Shown: positions 60,422 to 64,000 of the stretch, in pieces
How positions within the stretch are numbered: the stretch's first letter is position 1
How the letters are laid out: every line of letters begins with the position of its first letter
Assembly (NCBI GenBank): GCA_018433775.1
Contig: JAHDQN010000033.1
Coordinates: 41,987-105,986 of the forward strand
Direction: 5' to 3'
DNA: 64,000 bases
Source of the DNA: Deltaproteobacteria bacterium
GTDB taxonomy: Bacteria > Desulfobacterota > Desulfomonilia > UBA1062
Notes under the pieces: generated by a model
Told to the model about the DNA's origin: nothing
Databases searched by the model: none
What the model saw: only the letters and a program-made list of their open reading frames with translations
Translations under genes and position numbers: made by a program

Positions 60422-60626
60422 GGTACACCTCGATAGCCGCTTCGGGGCACATGACCGCACACAGGGCGCACCCCCGGCACGAATCCTTGGCGGGTTCGGC
60501 GGGATGGTATCCCTTTTCGTTCAGGTTCTCCGAGAGCCGGATGGCCTCATCGGGACAGACGGTCAGACACAGCTCGCAGGCTTTGCACAGTCCCTGGTTT
60601 ATCGTGATCTTTCCTTTTGCTGCCAT
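60414..60626 (-). CDS. 2-oxoacid:ferredoxin oxidoreductase delta subunit (2x[4Fe-4S] ferredoxin)
   Basis: About 70 aa, two cluster motifs: CKACELCLTVCP and CRGCALCAVMCP, i.e. two CxxCxxCxxxCP sets for two [4Fe-4S] clusters. Electron-transfer subunit of the oxidoreductase. The start is uncertain: ATG 60626 gives MAAKGKITINQ, but the AAGGG is too close; ATG 60638 or 60677 are alternatives. Begins the operon delta-alpha-beta-gamma-ACT. Confidence 0.8.
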   Translation of the reverse strand: MAAKGKITINQGLCKACELCLTVCPDEAIRLSENLNEKGYHPAEPAKDSCRGCALCAVMCPEAAIEVYRG

Positions 60627-60677
60627 ATCCCTTCTCATGCACACTTTTCTTGAAGTTGGCTCATTGTTTAGCACCAA

Positions 60678-60978
60678 AACACCTCCCTGTACAGAGTAGA
60701 TTTTGCAGGGATAATTTCATGATGTTTCTCTCCGACTTACAGTGAGTTCTTTCATGGAGAATTCGGTACAGCGTTCACACTCTCATTGAAGGCGCAAGAT
60801 AATATCCTTGTATTCAATGGGTTGTATTTACCCGTCCCTCGCGAGCCATCAAGCGGGCTGCGATTTATCCTTCTCTCTTACACATGGCTTGCATGCAGGT
60901 TATGACCGATCGGCAACCCCTTGAAATTTGCAGGACATACCCTAATATAAATACAAAAATGATCTGGAGGTGAGGGCC
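60678..60978. other. Intergenic region of about 300 bp with heat-shock promoter
   Basis: Divergent control region of the vor operon and the Hsp20 genes. The clear signal is the sigma-32-type promoter at 60920-60948; nothing else is evident. Confidence 0.5.
60920..60948 (+). promoter_or_regulatory. Sigma-32-like heat-shock promoter of the Hsp20 genes
   Basis: CTTGAA (60920-60925), 14 bp spacer, CCCTAATAT (60940-60948). Consensus is CTTGAAA-N11..15-CCCCATNT. About 30 bp before the first Hsp20 start. Confidence 0.65.
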
Positions 60979-61416
60979 ATGGCAAGAATCGGCAGAATTA
61001 GCTGGAGTTGGGACCCGATTCAGGAAATGGAACGGCTTGAGCGGGACTGGAGCGATTTCTTCTCCGGTTTCGGCAGGCAGAGCGCTGTGAAGTATCCGCC
61101 GGTCAATATCTTCACCGGCGAAGATAATGTAATCATCACATCAGAGATCCCGGGCGTGGACCCGGAGGATGTAGACCTCACTGTGACCGGCGACGTGCTT
61201 ACCCTGAAAGGTACGAGACGGCGGCAGGAGCTTGGAGAGGGTCAGTCCTGGCACCGCAGGGAACGCGGGTACGGGGATTTCTATCGTACCATTCAGCTTC
61301 CCTACAATGTGGAAAGCTCCAAGGTTGAGGCCAGTTACAGCAAGGGTATCCTGAAGATCACCCTTCCCCGGGCCGAGGCGGATAAGGCCAGAAAGATCAG
61401 TGTGAAAACTGCATAA
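60979..61416 (+). CDS. Small heat shock protein (Hsp20/alpha-crystallin)
   Basis: 145 aa. The alpha-crystallin domain starts at about residue 38 (PPVNIFTGEDNVIITSEIPG, VDPEDVDLTVTGDVLTLKGT) and ends with KGILKITLPRAEADKARKIS. The C-terminal ISV is an I/V-x-I/V anchoring motif. Holdase that keeps unfolding proteins soluble. ATG 60979 chosen with GGAGG 8 nt upstream; a GTG at 60970 is unlikely. First of three tandem hsp20 genes. Confidence 0.92.
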   Translation: MARIGRISWSWDPIQEMERLERDWSDFFSGFGRQSAVKYPPVNIFTGEDNVIITSEIPGVDPEDVDLTVTGDVLTLKGTRRRQELGEGQSWHRRERGYGDFYRTIQLPYNVESSKVEASYSKGILKITLPRAEADKARKISVKTA

Positions 61417-61432
61417 TAAGGAGGCGAATGAC

Positions 61433-61846
61433 ATGGCAGAGGTAGAAAAGTCCCGTGAGGTCAAAAAGCAGAAGGCGGGCGGCAGTGTAGCGACCGAGAG
61501 GACACGGACCGGCAGGATCTATATGCCGAATGTCGATATCAGCGAAGACAAGGACAATCTGACCCTGTATGCCGACCTTCCCGGAGCGGGTGATGAGGAC
61601 GTGAGTGTGACCCTGGAAAACGATGTGCTCACCATCGAGGCCAAGGTTTCTCCCCCGGTCAAGGCGGGTGATCACCGGCTCACCTATGCGGAATATGGGG
61701 TGGGCGATTACTTCCGGTCCTTCACCATCACCGAGCCCATCGACCGGGACAGGATCGAGGCAAGGATGAAGGACGGTGTACTGCGGATCGTGCTGCCCAA
61801 AAAGGAAGAGGCAAAGCCGAAACAGATCAAGATTCAAGCAGAATGA
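61433..61846 (+). CDS. Small heat shock protein (Hsp20/alpha-crystallin)
   Basis: 137 aa. Alpha-crystallin domain about 30-125: YMPNVDISEDKDNLTLYADL, DEDVSVTLENDVLTIEAKV and MKDGVLRIVLPKKEEAKPK, C-terminal IKI motif. The N-terminal arm is short and basic (SREVKKQKAGGSV), unlike the first and third copies, so it may have a distinct partner set. 16 bp gap from the first copy. Confidence 0.92.
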   Translation: MAEVEKSREVKKQKAGGSVATERTRTGRIYMPNVDISEDKDNLTLYADLPGAGDEDVSVTLENDVLTIEAKVSPPVKAGDHRLTYAEYGVGDYFRSFTITEPIDRDRIEARMKDGVLRIVLPKKEEAKPKQIKIQAE

Positions 61847-61880
61847 CGACAAACGAAGATACGGTATAAGGAGGGAAATT

Positions 61881-62390
61881 ATGGCTATGAGATCGTTAAC
61901 CCCCTGGAGATGGGGAAGAAGAAGTGTTCCGGTGAGCAGGGAGATTGAAACGCATCCGCTGGATATGTTCCAGCGCGAGATGAATCGCCTGTTCGATGAC
62001 TTCTTCAAGGGATTCGGGCTCAGGCCCTTCGGTGAAGAGATGGAAGCCGCGGGCGCGTTCTATCCGCAGGTGGACATGACCGAGGATGAAAACTCCATAT
62101 ACATAACTGCGGAGCTGCCCGGAATTGATGAAAAGGACATCGACATCAATCTGAGCAGGGATTCGCTCACCATCAAGGGTGAGAAGAGAGAAGAGAGGGA
62201 AGAGAAGGGCAAGGAATCCTACTACATGGAGCGTTCGTTCGGCGCGTTCTCGCGGGTGATCCCGATCCCGGTGGAGGTCAATCCGGACAAGGCGGAAGCG
62301 ACCTTCAAGAAGGGCGTGTTGAACATCACCCTGCCCAAGGTAGAAAAGGAGAAAAAAGAGCAGCGGAAGATCAAGATCAAGGGAGACTGA
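61881..62390 (+). CDS. Small heat shock protein (Hsp20/alpha-crystallin)
   Basis: 169 aa, the longest copy, with an N-terminal arm holding DMFQREMNRLFDDFFKGFGL (typical of the Hsp20 N-terminus). Core: FYPQVDMTEDENSIYITAEL, DEKDIDINLSRDSLTIKGEK, the long charged loop KREEREEKGKESYYMERSFG and FKKGVLNITLPKVEKEKKEQ, C-terminal IKI. Start ATG 61881 has GGAGGG upstream. Followed by a good terminator. Confidence 0.93.
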   Translation: MAMRSLTPWRWGRRSVPVSREIETHPLDMFQREMNRLFDDFFKGFGLRPFGEEMEAAGAFYPQVDMTEDENSIYITAELPGIDEKDIDINLSRDSLTIKGEKREEREEKGKESYYMERSFGAFSRVIPIPVEVNPDKAEATFKKGVLNITLPKVEKEKKEQRKIKIKGD

Positions 62391-62420
62391 TCTCCCTGAA
62401 GCTCACGTGAGGTTCTTTAA

Positions 62421-62447
62421 AAAAGGGGCTTAAAAAAGCCCCTTTTT
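62421..62447 (+). terminator. Rho-independent terminator of the hsp20 operon
   Basis: AAAAGGGGCTT (62421-62431) and AAGCCCCTTTT (62436-62446) with a 4 nt A loop, ending in a run of T. Confidence 0.85.
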
Positions 62448-62610
62448 ATCAAGGTATCGCGGAGGAGCATTTTCATCGCCGGCAAGAGAGGGCGACCGGG
62501 ATGGAGCCGGCCGACTCTCTGTTCTCCCGGCGATGGGTGAAGATGGATCGCCCAAAAAGCGGATGAGTCCCGGCACGTACCTCCTTTTTTAAGAATAGAA
62601 CGATCCCGAC

Positions 62611-62637
62611 CCTGAAAATCATGGTAAATCCCTATAA
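62611..62637 (+). promoter_or_regulatory. Sigma-32-like promoter upstream of clpB
   Basis: CCTGAAA (62611-62617), 12 bp spacer, CCCTATAA (62630-62637). One mismatch in the -35-type box and two in the -10-type box. A second candidate starts with CTTGAA at 62642. Confidence 0.45.
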
Positions 62638-62710
62638 GAGCCTTGAAATACAGGACCATACAACCTACTAGGATCAGTGTCAGGCGAAAAACACGAAGAG
62701 GAGACAATAC

Positions 62711-64000
62711 ATGGATGTGAACAAACTGACGCAGAAAACGCAAGAGGCGATTCAGAACGCCCAGAACATAGCGGTGCGCTTCGGACAGGTGGAGCTCGAT
62801 GTGGAGCACGTGCTCCTGGCCCTGCTGGAGCAGGATGACGGGCTGATCCCGAGGATCCTTGCCAGGATGGACGTGCCGCTGGACCCCGTGATCGCCGAGG
62901 TCCATAAGGAGCTCGACCGCAGGCCCAAAGTCTCCGGCCCCGGGGCCGAGGCGGGCAAGGTCTATGTGACCCAGCGGTTCAACCGGATGCTCGTAAAGGC
63001 CAAAGAAGAGGCGGCCCGGCTCAAGGACGAGTATGTGTCCGTTGAGCATCTGCTTTTCGCCATGATGGAAGAGGGCGGGAAAACGCCTTCAGGGAAGATC
63101 CTCGCGCAGTTCAATATCACCAAGGAGCGCGTCCTCCAGGCGCTCACCGCCATCCGCGGCAACCAGCGGGTCACCAGCGACAACCCCGAGGCCGCCTACG
63201 AGGCCCTGGAGAAGTACGGGATCGACCTCGTGGCACAGGCTCAGCTCGGAAAGCTCGACCCGGTCATCGGCAGGGACGCCGAGATCAGGCGCACCATCCG
63301 CATCCTCTCGCGCAAGACCAAGAATAACCCGGTCCTCATCGGCGAGCCCGGTGTGGGCAAGACCGCCATCGTTGAAGGGCTTGCCCAGCGGATCGTACGG
63401 GGAGACGTGCCCGAGGGCTTGAAGGACAAGACCATCTTCGCCCTGGACATGGGGGCCCTGGTGGCGGGCGCCAAGTTCCGTGGCGAGTTCGAGGAGCGGC
63501 TCAAAGCGGTGTTGAGCGAGATCAAGGCGAGCGAGGGCCGGATCCTGCTCTTTATCGACGAGATCCACAACATCGTGGGCGCTGGCCGCGCAGAGGGCTC
63601 CATGGACGCCGGCAACATGCTCAAGCCCATGCTGGCGCGCGGAGAGCTCCACTGTCTGGGCGCAACCACCTTGGACGAGTACCGCAAGCACATCGAGAAA
63701 GACGCAGCCCTGGAGCGCAGGTTCCAGCCGGTCTTGGTGGAGCCGCCCACGGTGGAAGACACGATCTCCATCCTGCGGGGCCTCAAGGAGCGCTACGAGG
63801 TGCACCACGGCGTGAAAATCCAGGACAGCGCCCTGGTGGCCGCCGCGGTGCTGTCGAACCGTTATATCACCGACCGGTTCCTTCCCGACAAGGCCATCGA
63901 TCTGGTCGACGAGGCGTGTGCCCTGATCCGCACCGAGATCGACTCCATGCCGGCCGAGCTCGACGAGATCACGCGCAAGGTCATGCAGCTCCAGATCGAG
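62711..64000 (+). CDS. clpB: ATP-dependent chaperone ClpB (C-terminal part outside window)
   Basis: 430 codons are visible, to the right edge. Clp N-domain (about 1-150: [20 protein letters not shown] with the repeat [15 protein letters not shown]) and the first AAA+ domain: Walker A GEPGVGKT (211-218), [13 protein letters not shown], Walker [16 protein letters not shown], then the start of the middle coiled-coil region. It disaggregates proteins with DnaK. Alone in a sigma-32-type unit after the hsp20 terminator. Confidence 0.93.
   Translation, partial: MDVNKLTQKTQEAIQNAQNIAVRFGQVELDVEHVLLALLEQDDGLIPRILARMDVPLDPVIAEVHKELDRRPKVSGPGAEAGKVYVTQRFNRMLVKAKEEAARLKDEYVSVEHLLFAMMEEGGKTPSGKILAQFNITKERVLQALTAIRGNQRVTSDNPEAAYEALEKYGIDLVAQAQLGKLDPVIGRDAEIRRTIRILSRKTKNNPVLIGEPGVGKTAIVEGLAQRIVRGDVPEGLKDKTIFALDMGALVAGAKFRGEFEERLKAVLSEIKASEGRILLFIDEIHNIVGAGRAEGSMDAGNMLKPMLARGELHCLGATTLDEYRKHIEKDAALERRFQPVLVEPPTVEDTISILRGLKERYEVHHGVKIQDSALVAAAVLSNRYITDRFLPDKAIDLVDEACALIRTEIDSMPAELDEITRKVMQLQIE

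Overview
The window looks like chromosomal DNA of an anaerobic, GC-rich member of the Desulfobacterota (former Deltaproteobacteria). This is inferred from gene content: a VorB-type 2-oxoacid:ferredoxin oxidoreductase, an oxygen-sensitive 4-hydroxybutyryl-CoA dehydratase, several acyl-CoA dehydrogenases, a PaaK-type ligase, a PAS/sigma-54 activator, a six-PAS histidine kinase and AMP-forming acyl-CoA ligases. No rRNA, tRNA, CRISPR array or prophage was recognised. Both edges cut a gene: the glycine betaine binding protein on the left and clpB on the right.

Layout. 1-3567 (minus): a MarR regulator and a proV-proW-proX glycine betaine transporter. 3713-6575: two acyl-CoA dehydrogenases, one co-transcribed with an XRE regulator and one divergent from it, around a strong sigma-70 promoter with inverted repeats. 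6721-8122: a stand-alone Lrp/AsnC effector domain with an isopropylmalate-dehydrogenase-like enzyme. 8605-14554: a PlsC/YihG-like acyltransferase, a decayed patch with IS5-type and winged-helix remnants, an AI-2E family permease, a NIPSNAP-like protein, a GNAT enzyme and a TIGR02588/TIGR02587 membrane pair. 14861-18814: acyl-CoA ligase and acyl-CoA dehydrogenase, a good terminator, and a GntR/FCD regulator. 19037-30880: signalling genes (diguanylate cyclase, orphan kinase, HD-GYP), DgkA, an erythromycin esterase pseudogene, a hydrolase, an SDR and two lipoproteins. 31145-33925: flavin-barrel protein, phosphoribosyltransferase and an S1-domain protein.

The centrepiece is 34544-50617. It holds a PAS/sigma-54 enhancer-binding protein, an SSS symporter, and then a plus-strand set: 4-hydroxybutyryl-CoA dehydratase, a small CGGC protein, 4-hydroxybutyrate CoA-transferase, Fe-alcohol dehydrogenase, class III (GABA-type) aminotransferase, a complete Liv-type ABC importer and NADP-type glutamate dehydrogenase. 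Together these give a coherent GABA route: import, transamination to succinic semialdehyde, reduction to 4-hydroxybutyrate, CoA transfer and dehydration towards crotonyl-CoA, with glutamate dehydrogenase regenerating 2-oxoglutarate. A -24/-12 promoter and three ATGCAA-like palindromes precede the dehydratase gene, and the activator gene lies nearby.

50968-64000: small flavin-barrel and two-helix proteins, a GNAT protein, PaaK-type ligase, secG-tpiA-pgk, an EcsC-like protein, a vor-type ferredoxin oxidoreductase operon with an ACT protein, and a heat-shock block of three Hsp20 genes and clpB, each part preceded by a sigma-32-like promoter.
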